From Corinectria fuckeliana (Eukaryota; Ascomycota; Sordariomycetes; Hypocreales; Nectriaceae): a stretch of 64,000 nt of DNA. The stretch lies in NCBI GenBank assembly GCA_019137255.1, contig WPDH01000027.1:124001-188000 (forward strand). Direction: 5' to 3'. This document shows, piece by piece, positions 35,703 to 48,269 of the stretch (its first letter is position 1; each line of letters begins with the position of its first letter). A program made the translations under genes and the position numbers. The notes below the pieces were generated by a model. It ran no database searches and was not told the origin of the DNA. It saw only the letters and a list, made by a program, of their open reading frames with translations.

Positions 35703-38700
35703 CTTGTCTTGGGTCTGAGTGCGTCAGTCTCAGCCTTCATGACATTTCGATCTATGCGGCTAGAATGTTAGTAGCTGCCATGGGTTGTTGCAGAGTTGAA
35801 GAAATGGGTAGGTAATCAACGAAGGCCAGTCATTTAGTACCCGGGGGCGCGGGACCGTGTAGCGCGACGCGACGGGATGCAGTGGGGCGACGGGAAAGAG
35901 ATGCATGCAACCGAAGACAACCAAGGAAGATGTATCTCGGACGGCAAACGAATTGCGTTCCCGATTGGTAGTGCAAGGAATTCGGGGGTACGGGGACGTC
36001 AAGGGTGATTGAAAGCCACAGGCAGTGATCAAGCCAAGACAGGGATGCTCAATTGATAGACAGAAGGCGATGAATCGGGAGAACGGCTCATGACGCAACG
36101 CAGGCAGACGACGGAGGAAGTGTGGGGATGGCGGAAGTCTCTAGATCGAAGGAAGACGCGGGTGGAAATAGACGAAGAAAGACCGGGTGACGCGCGCAGA
36201 GGCAGCGTTAGAGATGGCTTACCTCAGTTGGAGAGTAGTGAGTACTGCGTGGTAAGTGGTGAGTGGTGAGTGGTGCAGCGTCGTAGAGCCTCCAGGGACA
36301 GGGTGTCGTGCACTCGGGCTAAAGAAGCACTGACTGGTGAGTCCCCGGCTCAGTTCCGAAAGTCCAGCGAGGGCGATATCGACTATCTGGGCGCATGCGA
36401 CGAGATCGACGGGCGATGAAGGCGCGATGGAGGTGGCTCGATGGCAGACGATGTGATGCGATGCGATGCGATGCGACGTGCTTGCGATTGCGAATCAACC
36501 GGTTAAATACGAGATGCGGGTTTTGTCTTCGGCGACCGAGGCCAGTTGTTGCGACCTCTGACGCCTGGGGATGCCTGAGGTCTGAGGTGCAGGGCGGGCG
36601 GTTACAGCAGGGCAGTGTAGCAGAGCAGTAGGTGTAGTGTAGCGATGCAGCGCAGTGCGTGCAGTGTGCAGTGTAAGTGCGGTGCTGGCTGGGGCGCGAG
36701 GCTGTCTGGCAGCAGCTTCAAGAAAAGGAACCGATTGGGGAGTGATTGAATGATGAAGGAAAAAAGCGGGCAAGCACGGGAATGCAACTCATTCGCAGCC
36801 AGCAGCACTGGGATAGGTTCTTTGTTGTTGGTTGGTTGGTTAGTTGGCTGGCTGGTCGGATGGCCGGTGGTGGGGTGCTTTCCTGTGCTGAAGCTGGATT
36901 CGGAGCTGTCGCTAGGTTTGTCGCTGGAGCTGCTGCGGTCCCGGTGGCCAGGTGGGAAAAATCGGGGTTGGAGGGCAGGCCGGACATTCTATATGTGTAT
37001 GCTGTATTTTTATACACGCGGCGCGGCTTTGCCAGCAGGCCAACGGTTTCCCTCGCTGGACTCGCCTAATTTCCCTTTTGCTTTGTTAGCGTCATTTCTA
37101 GGCCCTGCTGGGTGGCCTGTGGCCTCGGAGGGTATCCACTCCGCTGGGGCTTGAACTGGGGCTTGACAAGACTCACCGGGGAGGGGGGACTCTTGACGGG
37201 TGGGTGTCGAGAAGCCACCAGCCTCAAAGTGGATCTCTCTTGTGCGTCACTTCGATACTCGGGCGGATAGGATGGAGACTTGTTTGATGGGGACCTTCAG
37301 TCTTTTAGCGGGGACTTCACGAGACCCTTACGACGAGGCTTGAAGGCCGGCAACCATCTGAGAGCAATTTACTATATTATTTTCTTCTCTTTCAACTTCT
37401 GCTCTCCGTATGATTAATCGCCGTCCTGCTGCCTCTTCTTCTCCTTTGTGGGTTGCATATGGCAAACTCTGGCCATGTCTAAGGTAATGCCAGGCCGCTG
37501 CGTATTCTCTGCCTGAGTAGAGTTTAGAGCATTAATAAAGTCTTTGCCTTAAAAGCTACTACCCTGAAGTATCCGACTTTAACCATCAGTTACTTGCTTA
37601 AGGTGAGTAGTCTACCTATGCAGGGTGTGCTTATCCCATCGACTTATCGTTTTACCCTGGGCACCTAGATCGGGGTTTTTGGTAGCTTCCATTTGGCCGG
37701 TTCGCCATTGTTCTGGTGGCTGGCTTAAAGCCGCCCCCGAGGCTCCCGACTATCCCAACCTCTGCCGTCCGTCCCTCTCAACAATCGTCGCTGGCGTCCA
37801 ACTCCCCGGTTATGCCGATGCCTTACGCCGCATTCCAACTCCACACAAGGCTTCTAGGCAGTTTTGCAATTCAATGGCGCTGGGTAGTCGGCGCCTTATT
37901 GCAACCCCACCATCTCGGGAAGCAACACATGTCAAGCACTGAACTGTCCGTAAATCGACGGTGATTCGACAAAGCCTTCCTCACGCGACACACACATCTG
38001 TTGCGACCAACCAGTCTCTGAAGTTTCTAGATCCCATGTCAATACGGGCTCTCATGGGTTGACGAGCTGAACTCGGACCAGAAATCCGCAACGTGTCGCG
38101 TTGATACGCACGGCAAAGCTTCAGGTCCAAAGAGCTAGCATTCGTCGCACGCCCTTCCAACAATGCTTCGTCCACACTGTCCACTCTGCACATTCCTAGG
38201 GGAATATGCCGAGGTGGGTCGATCGAATGCAGCTCTGGCCATTTCACGCTCACAATGACTGGTCCAGGAACGCTCAATCCGGGGGGAGGTGAGGGAACGC
38301 CATTGCCGCAGCTCCCATTCGTCTTCGTGCTATCGTGGCCTTCTCCCCACACAGCACTAGGTAGATTCCCAGGAGAATACTCCATGCTTGCGTATTTTCG
38401 TCCATTCTCAAAGACCGAAGAGCCACTCTCCACCATAGCCGATGTCGAGGGCATTATGTCTGTCTACCTTTCGTAGACTGCCTCATGCTGCAGGGGATTG
38501 ATGTCTTGCTCGACCGAAATAGCAAATTGTTTTGCAAGGACGCTGTTGCCCAGACGAGATGTAGATTACTTAGGCATCACGCCACCTCACCACTTTAGCC
38601 CGGAGCACTGCAAAGAACTCTGTATGACTCTCTTGGAATGAGAGATATGACCTCCTCCAACTGACTTATACAACGCCGCGCAGGGACCAGAGTTCACACC

Positions 38701-39066
38701 CTCGTGACCCTGCTTTATATAGTAGTTAGGCGGCTTTGAGGAGTCTTTCGATAGTCACACTCTCTTCCTGCATCTTGATCGTCACAGGGGTGCAAAACTG
38801 GCCAAACTTTCTACGAGACCGGGCACGGGCCATCTCACCTCAGCACAGCTACTACTGCCTGGTTTCCAAGGCAGCAATGCACGTCGCAACCAGTCCGTAA
38901 CGCGAAAGCTCGCTCTTGAATTGCGGCGGCCAGAGTTGACGCGTCGAATCGCATCTATTCGCACCCCCAAGCGTAAAAAAAACACAGACAGAGCCGGGAC
39001 TGTGCCGGGTTCGCAGACAAGCCCTCTTCCTCGCATGTTGCGCAACCAGCGCCGGCGCAGCTCATC
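35703..39066. other. Long divergent region between Mot1 and Smc3
   Basis: 3.4 kb holding both promoters. A (ATGCG)n microsatellite lies at 36455-36475. The longest frame, 37981-38454 on the minus strand (157 codons from an ATG), has no recognisable domain and no splice context, so it is not annotated. No RNA gene was recognised. Confidence 0.45.
36455..36475. repeat. (ATGCG)n microsatellite
   Basis: Four consecutive GATGC/ATGCG units, about 750 bp upstream of Mot1. Confidence 0.85.
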
Positions 39067-42000
39067 ATGTACATCAAGCAGATTATTATCCAGGGCTTCA
39101 AAAGGTAGGACGTCGTCCCCTGCGTCTTCCGTCGCTCTCTTGCGTGCCCCCTCATATGCGCAGGTCCGTCCGCTGACACCGCCTCGCAGCTACAAGGAGC
39201 AGACCGTCATTGAGCCCTTCTCTCCGAAGACCAATGTCATTGTCGGTCGCAATGGCTCCGGAAAGAGTAACTTCTTCGCAGCCATCCGCTTCGTCCTCAG
39301 CGATGCATACACCCAAATGAGTCGCGAGGAGCGCCAGGGTCTTCTCCATGAGGGCTCGGGTTCCGCCGTCATGTCCGCCTATGTCGAGATCATTTTCGAC
39401 AACAGCGATGATCGATTCCTTACCGGAAACAAAGAGCTCGTACTACGCCGTACCATTGGTCTCAAGAAGGACGAGTATTCCGTCGATCGCAAAGTCGTCA
39501 CCAAGGTCGACGTCATGAACCTTCTCGAAGCCGCAGGTTTCTCGCGATCCAACCCCTACTATATTGTGCCCCAAGGCAGAGTCACTGCCTTGACCAACAT
39601 GAAAGAGTCCGAAAGATTGAATCTGCTGAAGGAGGTGGCCGGTACTCAGGTCTACGAACAGCGTCGTGCCGAGTCGCTCAAGATCATGAACGAGACGAAC
39701 AACAAACGAGAGAAGATCGACGAGCTTCTGGAATACATCGAGGAAAGACTAGAAGAGCTGGAAGAGGAGAAAGAAGAGCTACGGAAGTATCAGGACAAGG
39801 ACCGAGAGAGGCGATGTCTCGAGTACGCCTATCACCACCGGGAGCAAGTTACCATCCAGTCAGCCCTTGAAGATCTCGATAACGCCCGCCAGGATGGCCT
39901 CGACACATCCGATACCAGCCGGCAGGAGTTTCTGGACGGTGAAAAGGCCATCTATAGACTCGATGCCCAGATCCACAAACTGCAGAGGGAGTTGGAGCTC
40001 TTGCAAATCGATAGAAGACAGCTGGAGGAAGACCGTCGCGACGGTGCCAAGAGTTTGGCCAAGGTGGAGATGAAGACAAAGTCCTTGAAGGAGGGGCAGT
40101 CCGCCCAGGAACAGGCGAGAGCGCGGCACGCTGCTGATCTGGAATCCGTCAAGGCCGAAATCGAGGCCAAAGAAAGCGAACTCGCCACCATCGTGCCTCA
40201 ATACAGCCAGAAAAAGGCGACGGAGGACGAGATCAGGCGCCAGTTGGACACTGTCGAGGCAACGAGGGCACGTCTATTCGCCAAACAGAGTCGGGGCTCG
40301 AGGTTCAAGAACAAGGCCGAGCGAGACGCATGGTTGAGACAGGAGATCAACGAACTAGACATGACCATCAGCACCCAGAAGGCCAACAAGATAGATGCCG
40401 ACGAGGAGGTGGCGAGGGTCGAGCAGTCCATAGCTCAAACCGAGCAGGACGTGGCTGATCTGCGATCTCGGTTGGCCAACTGGAGCGGCGAGAGGGCAGT
40501 CCTCGCGGACGAAGCAACCAAGGCGCGCGACATTTTGGACAGACTGAACGATGAGCGGAAGGCTGTCCGACGCGAGTTTGACAAGTTGAGCTCGGTCATA
40601 TCTAACGCTCGCCAAGAAAAAGAGCACTCGGAACGCGAGCTGTCACATACCATGGATGGAGCCACTGCTCGCGGTCTGGCCACCATTCGACGCCTCAAGC
40701 AAGAACGAGACATCCCGGGAGCTTACGGAACGCTGGCGGAACTCCTGGAAGTCGGCGATGCCTACCGACTACCCGTGGAACAGATCGCTGGTGCTAGTCT
40801 CTTCCACTATATCGTCGACAACGCAGAAACGGCCACGTACCTCGCGGACATACTGTACAGGCAACGTGGAGGCCGAGTAACCTTCATGCCCCTCGCCCAG
40901 CTCCGCCCTCGAAAGATGAATCTCCCAAGGTCGAACGATGCTGTCCCCCTCTTGAGCAAGATTTCCTTCGACGCCAAGTACGAAAAGGCTTTCCAGCAGG
41001 TGTTCGGCAAGGTAGTTGTGTGCCCCAATTTGACTGTGGCCGGTCAATACGCCAGGAGTCACGGTGTGGACGGTATCACGGCAGAGGGTGACACCACCAA
41101 CAAGAGGGGTGCAATGACCGGTGGATACATTGATCCTCGCAAGTCGCGTCTCGAAGCCGTTCAAGCGGTCAACAAGTGGCGAGAGGAGTATGAGAACCTC
41201 ATCTCCCAGTCGCACGAGATCCACAGACAGGTAGAGCTCAAAGACCAAGAGATTACGGCCGCCATGTCCGAAGTACAGAAGTTCGAGCAAAGGTTACGCC
41301 AGGCAGACGACGGCTTCGAGCCCCTGAAGCATGAACTAAGGAATAAGTCGGCACATCTCGAGAATGAACGGACACATCTTGACTCCTCAATAAAGCGCCG
41401 AGACGCTGTTGAAAAAAACATGAACGGGTTCATGGAAGAAGTCGCTGCCCATCAGGCTGAAGTTGGCACCGACTTCAAGAAGAGCCTCACGGCCGCCGAG
41501 GAGAGACAGTTGGAGGAACTCAGTGCCAGTGCTCAAGAGCTGCAGAAGCAGTGGAATGACGTCAGCAAAACTCGCCGAGACCTTGAGCGACGGAAACAGC
41601 TCCTTGAAGTTGATCTTCGGCAGAACTTGCAGATGAAGTTGGACCAGCTCAACAGCCAGGCGTTCGAGAACTCTGCTTCAGGATCTTCCACAGGCGGTTT
41701 GAAGGAGTCGCAAAGAGAGTTGAAGAAGGCGCAAAGTGTGCTAAAAACAGTCGAGGCTAGTCTCCAAGAGATTGAAGCCAAAATGGACGAGGTGGTGCTT
41801 CGCTTGGAGCAGATGGGCACGGAGAAGGTCCAGCGAGAGCAGACGCAACAGGAACTGTCGGCGAGAATCGAGAAGCAACAGAAGAGGATGGACAAAAGCC
41901 TCCGACGAAAAGCTCTCCTGACAACGCAGGCGGCGGAGTGCGCCAAGAACATCCGAGATCTAGGAGTTCTCCCCGAGGAGGCGTTCGACAAGTACGAAAA

Positions 42001-42858
42001 CATGGAGGCCAAGCCGGTAAGTATTTTGCAAGAATGCATTGAAGCAGTCGGCGAGCTAACTGACTTTGGCAGATCGCATCGAAACTTAAGCGTTTGAATG
42101 TGGCGTTGAAGGAGCACAAGAAAGTCAACAAGAAGGCGTTTGAGCAGTACAGCAGCTTCACTAACCAGCAAGACCATCTGATGAAGCGACGAAAGGAGCT
42201 TGATGCCTCGCAAAGTTCCATCGAGGAGCTGGTTGAGCACTTGGACCGTCGCAAGGACGAGGCCATTGAGCGTACCTTCAAGCAAGTCTCAAAGGAGTTC
42301 GCAACCATCTTTGCCAAGCTGGTGCCGGCGGGCCACGGCCGCTTGGTTATCCAGCGAAGGACTGATCGCCGACAAGAGCCGGAGGAGTCTGACGAGGAGG
42401 CCAGAGGGAGCGTCGAGAACTACATCGGCGTCGGAATCAGCGTTTCCTTCAACTCCAAGCACCTGGATGAACAGCAGAAGATTCAACAGCTCAGTGGCGG
42501 TCAGAAGAGTGAGTCCAGTTCTTTTGAACCCTTGCTGGAAGAGTCGCTAACAAGACCAGGTTTGTGCGCTCTGTGCCTAATCTTCGCCCTGCAGCAGACC
42601 GAGAGCAGTCCCATGGTTATCTTCGACGAAGTGGACGCCAACTTGGACGCTCAATACAGAACGGCTGTAGCGGCCCTTCTAGACTCCATCTCCAACGAGA
42701 TCGGGACGCAATTCATTTGCACCACCTTCCGACCGGAGATTGTCCACGTTGCGGACAAGTGCTACGGCGTGACCTTCCGTAACAAGACCAGCTCGATCAA
42801 CTGCGTCAGCACCGAGGACGCGCTGAACTTCGTCGAAGGCCAAGCGAAGCCGGCGTAG
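39067..42858 (+). CDS. smc3: Cohesin subunit Smc3
   Basis: Smc3 pairs with Smc1 in the cohesin ring that holds sister chromatids together. Exons 39067-39104, 39190-42016, 42073-42508 and 42560-42858 give 1199 aa, the usual length. Start MYIKQIIIQGFKSYKEQT is canonical; the frame is open further upstream but the splice to the conserved second exon fixes this ATG. The ATPase head has Walker A GRNGSGKS at residues 32-39, the adjacent lysines Lys105-Lys106 that Eco1 acetylates in other species, signature LSGGQKS (about 1095-1101) and Walker B VIFDEVDANLD (about 1126). The hinge spans roughly 510-660 between two long coiled coils. The third intron splits the signature motif after GGQK. Confidence 0.96.
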
Positions 42859-43545
42859 GGCCTAGCCTCAGCGTTGACGGGTTCTGGGATTTGTAATCTG
42901 GGTTGTACGTAGCACTACGGAGGGGGAATAGGCGTTGAGGGGTTCGCGACGATTTATGCGGTAACGAATGTGTTTCTAGGTGCTGGCTTGTTCCGGTAGA
43001 CGTTAAGGATGAAGATGACGTTGCTCCGCGCCGCGTCGGTGCTGCGATGAATACCTATTCTTATCAACGGGCCAGTCCTACATAGTACTTACTTGTGTTA
43101 TGATGTTGAAACGTTGAGCTTCACGTAGGTGACTTGGTTCTTGCTTCCTGATGAAGCGTATCGTGCTCATGTGATGCTAGCGGGTTGAAGTGATAGATTT
43201 GATGGATGCTCCCTTGGAGGCAACAGCGTATATTTGGCAGCGCATCGCGATACAACATCCATTGGCATGACACGGCATGATACGACATGATATGACACGT
43301 GCAGAGATGGAGGCGCGGGGTGGTTCTGTTGTGAGTGGAAAGGAAGTGACACCCGAATTACCCAGCCCACCTTCCTGAGCATGCAGCTGCTGTTCTTGCC
43401 CCTGCCTTCTTTCCTTGTTTCCGAGGCTGTTCCAAAGACCCCCAGGCCCCGTTATTGTCTCCTCGGATGTTCCTCTCATACACAAACTGGTTGTCCTTCT
43501 CTACTACTACTCAATAGCATTCCACCTAGCATACAGCAGCTCGCC
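42859..43545. other. Intergenic between Smc3 and the PARN-like gene
   Basis: Smc3 3' flank and promoter of the following gene, both on the plus strand. Short GATACGACATGATATGACA-like near-repeats occur at about 43262-43300. No gene seen. Confidence 0.5.
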
Positions 43546-45746
43546 ATGGACATCGACTTGTCAAACTTCTGGGAAGCCCTTCCCACTATTCTACTTGTCA
43601 TTACCTCATCCCAATATGTGGCAATCAACCTTCAGATGATGGACCATGAGATCAAAGAGGACTTGATCTCTTACGACGCGGTAACGTGCGATCAAATTTA
43701 CGGCAGAATTGTAGCCGCAACGCAGAAGCTCAGCGTAACCCATATCGGCGTCACGGGGGTTCGCTGGAACGGAGGTAAGTGCTGACCCTCGTCGAGCACC
43801 GCTCTCCCGTGCTGATACCTCGTAGAAAAATATACATCGTATACCTTCAGAATCGCCATCTGTCCCTGGCTGGCTATCGACTCCCCACAGCAAGTATCGC
43901 TGTCAGAGCATCTTGATCGGCGAATCATCATGTCACACTCTTCGATTCAACATGTGCGTAATCAGGACAAGCAGAACCACAACCAGGATAGAGATGCCAC
44001 CAAGGGCGTGCCGTACCTCTCCCGCCGAGAGTTTGAATACGCCAAGTTACGGCTGGCCGACACAGTCTGGCCTTCCACCCTGAACCTGGAAACAGTCTCC
44101 TTGCCCCAGTCTCGGTTTGTTGATGGAGTTCGGAGGAGACTGCAAACGTGGCTTGCTCAAGACTCACCTCCGGTAGGCTGCTCAAGTTATCCTAACCTAG
44201 CTCGTTGCTCGTTGCATCTGAGGAGGACCTAACATCAACTAGCAACCATCCTCGATTCGCATATTCGAACCATTGGGAGGACCAATATGGAAGGAGACGT
44301 CGCAACTTGTCTTCGAGCTTGTCCAAAACGAGTTCCCCGGGTGCCGCTGTTGGAGGGACCGTGATAATTAGGGAACAATCATATCTCGCAAAAATCTTGA
44401 CCCGACCAGCCGGGTGAGTCGGGAGCTGAGTATCGAGTGCCAGTAGATATCTGACCATTTGCAAGACCAGAGCTAGCGAGCAGCTGGATGTCATGAAGGG
44501 GGCTATCGCGGACCAGCTTGGTGAGCTTGTCGAAGCGTGATGAAGTTTGAACGCTTGATCTGATGATGCTCACCTCTACAGGCTTGTTATAGGTTTTCGA
44601 GGCCCTCAGCGGCGGTCGCAAGCTTCAAGAACTGATAAATCTCGGCATTACCACTCGGATACAGGGTCCTCATGCTGGAGTCATGGAATCCTTGGGTATA
44701 GCCCCGTCACCCTGGCAAGGGACGCCGATTGAACAGTTTCAGAGAATCATTGACATATCAAATTACCACCAGCCCATGATTGTGATGCACAATGCACTGG
44801 TCGATTTGTGCTTTCTCTACTCAATCTTTCTCGGGCCGCTCCCTGTGGATATCCTCACCTTTCAGAGCCAGGTCCACGATGACCTTTTCCCTTTGGTCAC
44901 CGAGACCAGGATGCTGCTCACCCAGCTTAAAAGTACGCCTGTTGAGAATGCCGACCTCCATCTCGTGTATTGGGGGATGAAGAACCAATGGTTTCCCTTG
45001 GTCGATACGATACCAGTATTGGGGTATTCGATCACCGGTAACCTTGGCTCTGTTGTCGCCTTTAGAACGGATGATCCTTTCGATGCTGCTTTTGAAAGTA
45101 CGTGACGCATTAGAACGTCTAGGGCCGAGGTTAACAAGATATAGGCTACAAGACAGCAATAGTCTTCCTCAAGATTCTTTGCAAACAATGGCAGAATCTT
45201 CGGTGGGACTTCATAACCGCAGGTCAGACTGTGGGTTTCGAGGAAGAGCTAACGCAGCCACGATGGTGCATCGGCGACGAAAAATTGTTTTCGGTGCTGG
45301 ACAAGACTCTGTCGGGAGACGACATCTATATCCCAAGCGCGCCCGGCCCGTTCTGGACCGGTTTGCTCAACCGGATTCATATCGGTCGTGTCGGTCCCGT
45401 GCTACTTGATGAGCCTCATAATAACAGGCACGTCAGTCCTGGTTTATGGGAGCCGTGGTCGCAGCCAGAGAAAGAGCCGCCGCCTCCTCCGTTGGCGTCT
45501 GCGGAACTTCCGCATCCCCTTGACTCATTGACCTGCCGGCAGCTCGTCAAAGATGTGCGAGGTCACGGCTCCCAGCTGCGGATGTATGCAGGCATGCTCC
45601 AGCAGGCTTTCGTCGCACAGGATAAACTGCTTGTCAAGGCCAAGATTCGCGCGATGGAGCGCGAGGTCGATGATGCCCGGAAAAAGATTACAAGATGCCT
45701 ATCGCGTCTGGGGGAGCCACCAGCGTGGGATAGGTCCAATGGCTGA
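43546..45746 (+). CDS. PARN/CAF1-family pseudo-nuclease with two in-frame UAG codons
   Basis: Related to poly(A)-specific ribonuclease and CAF1 DEDD exonucleases. Six exons: 43546-43774, 43826-44172, 44243-44413, 44466-44520, 44582-45097 and 45145-45746, summing to 640 codons in one phase. UAG codons interrupt it at 44369-44371 and 44590-44592. Family landmarks: FWEALPTIL near the start, GVPYLSRREFEYAKLR, LVFELVQNEFPGCRCW, VFEALSGG, HNALVDLCFLY followed by LGPLPVDILTF, and AAFESYKTAIVFLKIL. The DEDD set is degenerate: motif I reads AINLQM instead of AIDxE, the HNxLxD aspartate remains, and the final His and Asp appear as Phe and Glu. One acceptor (AAG at 44463-44465) is atypical. It may be an A-to-I edited gene or a young pseudogene. 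Confidence 0.75.
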
Positions 45747-45907
45747 CAATGACAACGGGCAGCAATGAAGGACTTCGCAGATTGAATGGCATCATCACGC
45801 GGGAGGAATGGTGGAATTGGGCCCGTAGGGACCATTGAATTTCTGTACAGCAAGTATACACGGTAATTGTACAGGCAGCTCTCAGCCGCAGCTCTGCTCT
45901 AGTTATT

Positions 45908-47108
45908 CTACCTGTCTGCCATCATGTTGCGGACGCCGCGGAAGTACTCGGGAGACAGCTCCTTCTCGAGCTCCTCGCGGGTCAGCCACTTGAAGTCGGT
46001 GTAGCCGAAGCGGTTTCCGCCGAGGTCAGCCTGGCCGGCCATGATGCGGCCCTTGAGGAAGAAGGTCTTTTGGCCCTTCTTCTCCACGGCGCCGTCCTTG
46101 ACGACGGGCTGAGAGACGACGTGGGCGACGGGCGCACGGCCGACAACCCAGGTGTTCATGTTGACACCAGCAGCCTCATCTAGGGTTCGTTGAGCGGACT
46201 AAACGTTCATGTTAGCGGTTGTTGTTTTGGGACTGAAGCTCCTGGGTGCACGTGGACTCGCCTCGTGCAGGTTCTGGTCCTTGGGGATCACGTCGGCAGG
46301 GAAGACCCAGCCCTCCTCGCTCTTGACCACCAGGTACAGCGTCCGGTCGAGCTGGCGGTCCAGCCTGCGCACGTCGCCGTGCTCGTCGGCCTCGGTGACA
46401 CGGCTGGCGGGCGGCTCGACGGGGACAATGTCGGCGGCGGCGATGACCTCGGCGTCGTCGCTGACGCGGGCCTCGGCGTCCTTGAGCAGGGCCTTGACCA
46501 CGCTCTCCTGGCTGCTGAGCTCATCGCCGACGCGCAGCTCGTCGTCCCAGGCCTTGGAGCTCTTGCCGTTGTAGACGCCGAGCTCCTTGGCCACGGTACC
46601 CTGGCGGTCCTTGACCTTGAGGTTCCAGTCTAGGCTCCGGGCCGTGTCGTCCTTGTAGTAGATGCTCGTGATGAAGGGCGTGTTGAGCCGCTCCTCCAGC
46701 CGCTTCTGGTAGAAGAAAAAGGCGTTCTCAAAGGGGTGCAGCGTGCGCGTCAGCAGCGGCGGGCGGGTGAGGATCATGCCGGAGCGGACGTCGTACGGGG
46801 GCGGCGACGGGGGTTGTTGGGACGGCGCGGCGGCATCGGGGCTGCTGCTGCTGTTGGCGGCCGGGACGGCGACGGAGGCGGAGTAGAGCCGGGCGGGGGT
46901 TCTGGCGAAGGGGGAGGCGAAGAAGGAGGAGGCGCATCGGGCGCAGAGGTTGGGGGATGAAGCTGCTGAACAAGAAGATTGATATCGTGGTCAGTTTTCA
47001 AGGAAACACCCCCTCCCCACGCAGAGGTCAATTGAGGAACGCAATTGCGGGCGACTCACTTGAGAGAACGGCCTGGACGGCGCGTCCGCCCCTGCTCGAG
47101 GCTGTCAT
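45908..47108 (-). CDS. Mitochondrial large-subunit ribosomal protein mL46
   Basis: Component of the mitochondrial ribosome large subunit (yeast Mrpl17), with a Nudix-like C-terminal fold. Exons 47108-47060, 46965-46262 and 46198-45908 give 347 aa. The N-terminus is Ser/Ala/Arg-rich (MTASSRGGRAVQAVL, then ARTPARLYSASVAVPAA), fitting a mitochondrial presequence. Body motifs: ILTRPPLLTRTLHPFENAFF, YQKRLEERLNTPFITSIYYK, GWVFPAD and NMNTWVVGR, then FFLKGRIMAGQADL and the closing LTREELEKELSPEYF. The second intron (46261-46199) starts with GC rather than GT. The stop lies 161 bp from the convergent PARN-like gene. Confidence 0.9.
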
Positions 47109-48269
47109 TATGGCTGGCTGCCCGTAATTGGCTCTCGAACGTGGTGCGAGGGCAACCCAAAAGAAAGAAAAAAGGCCTGTGATGTCTTCTCGATGGAACT
47201 TTTTGCATCAAGTTCCGCTTCAAGGCTGGCCTGCAGTGGGGAGCTAAAGTTACGTACCTGTGGCATGCTGCATGGGCAGGCAGTGTGGCAGTCAAGCAGT
47301 CCAGTGCCAACCCGGTTTGTTTCGTGCTTACCTAAGCCAATTGGTTTGCCTCAGGCATGGGGACCCCACATCCAGCCTGTACCAGAACAAAACAGTTTTC
47401 GCAGCTCGCTCCTTTCTCTTCGTCTTTCCTTCTTCCTCCTCCTCAAGGCACCATTTCCTTATCGTCAAGACCCATTCCACCTCCAGAATGTCCTGACCAT
47501 TTACGCGTGCCGAGAGTGAATGCTTTTAAACGCAGTCTTTTTCGCTAGCGGGACCTGCAGAAGGAATTTCCTTTCTCTTCCTACCGGGTTCTGTTAGATA
47601 GATACTGCTGACATTTTTATTGTTATTAATATGCCGTGACTCGCTGTGTTTTCTCATGTCGTGAAATTGGGACGTCGAGAACTCGCTCGCCGGGTATTCT
47701 GAAAGCCCTTGTGCTGCATCACGGACTTGAAGCGACCGAACTGTTCCTGTCACCTTATTTTTCGTGCGCGATGCCGGCTATGCTGTATCGGGGGGTTGAC
47801 TCTTATTAGACGCTATTGGAGATTTTATCCGGCCGCTGTGTTTCCCCGTGACTCGAGGGAACACACGTCGTCGGTAGCTCTCTGTCACTTGCCCAGGTCA
47901 TCGCGGGCTAGTTGTTAATTACTCGGTGCGCGCGTGGTCAAAGTCTCCTGCAACTAAAGCTGCGCCATCTTCGATTTCCTAAACCCTGGGCCTCACAAGC
48001 CGACTACCGAGAGACGATATTTTAGACAAAAACTACCTACACATTGGAGCCAATCAATCAACCGTGTGGCCTATAACAAGATGATCACACCTGACCATGC
48101 AATCCCGGATACGACTCCTGCGCGACACCTCGCTACCAAAGCTAACAATCATGTCGTCCACCGTGTCAAATGATGCTGGGTATCAACCATATGGCCCGCC
48201 CGATAATGCCTTGGAAAGAAAAACGCCTGATAAAACACTTCCCGCTCGCTTCGTTGTCTTTGTCATCAA
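47109..48269. other. Intergenic between mL46 and the RING-PHD gene
   Basis: Upstream of mL46 and downstream of the RING-PHD gene. No conserved frame or RNA gene recognised. Confidence 0.5.

Noticed and set aside
37981..38454. 157-codon ATG frame on the minus strand between Mot1 and Smc3
   Set aside because: No domain, signal or splice context; length is possible by chance in GC-balanced intergenic DNA.
44173..44242. Alternative splicing that avoids the first UAG in the PARN-like gene
   Set aside because: All nearby GT-AG combinations tried (for example donor at 44361) lead to a stop within a few codons or break the conserved frame that resumes at 44466.
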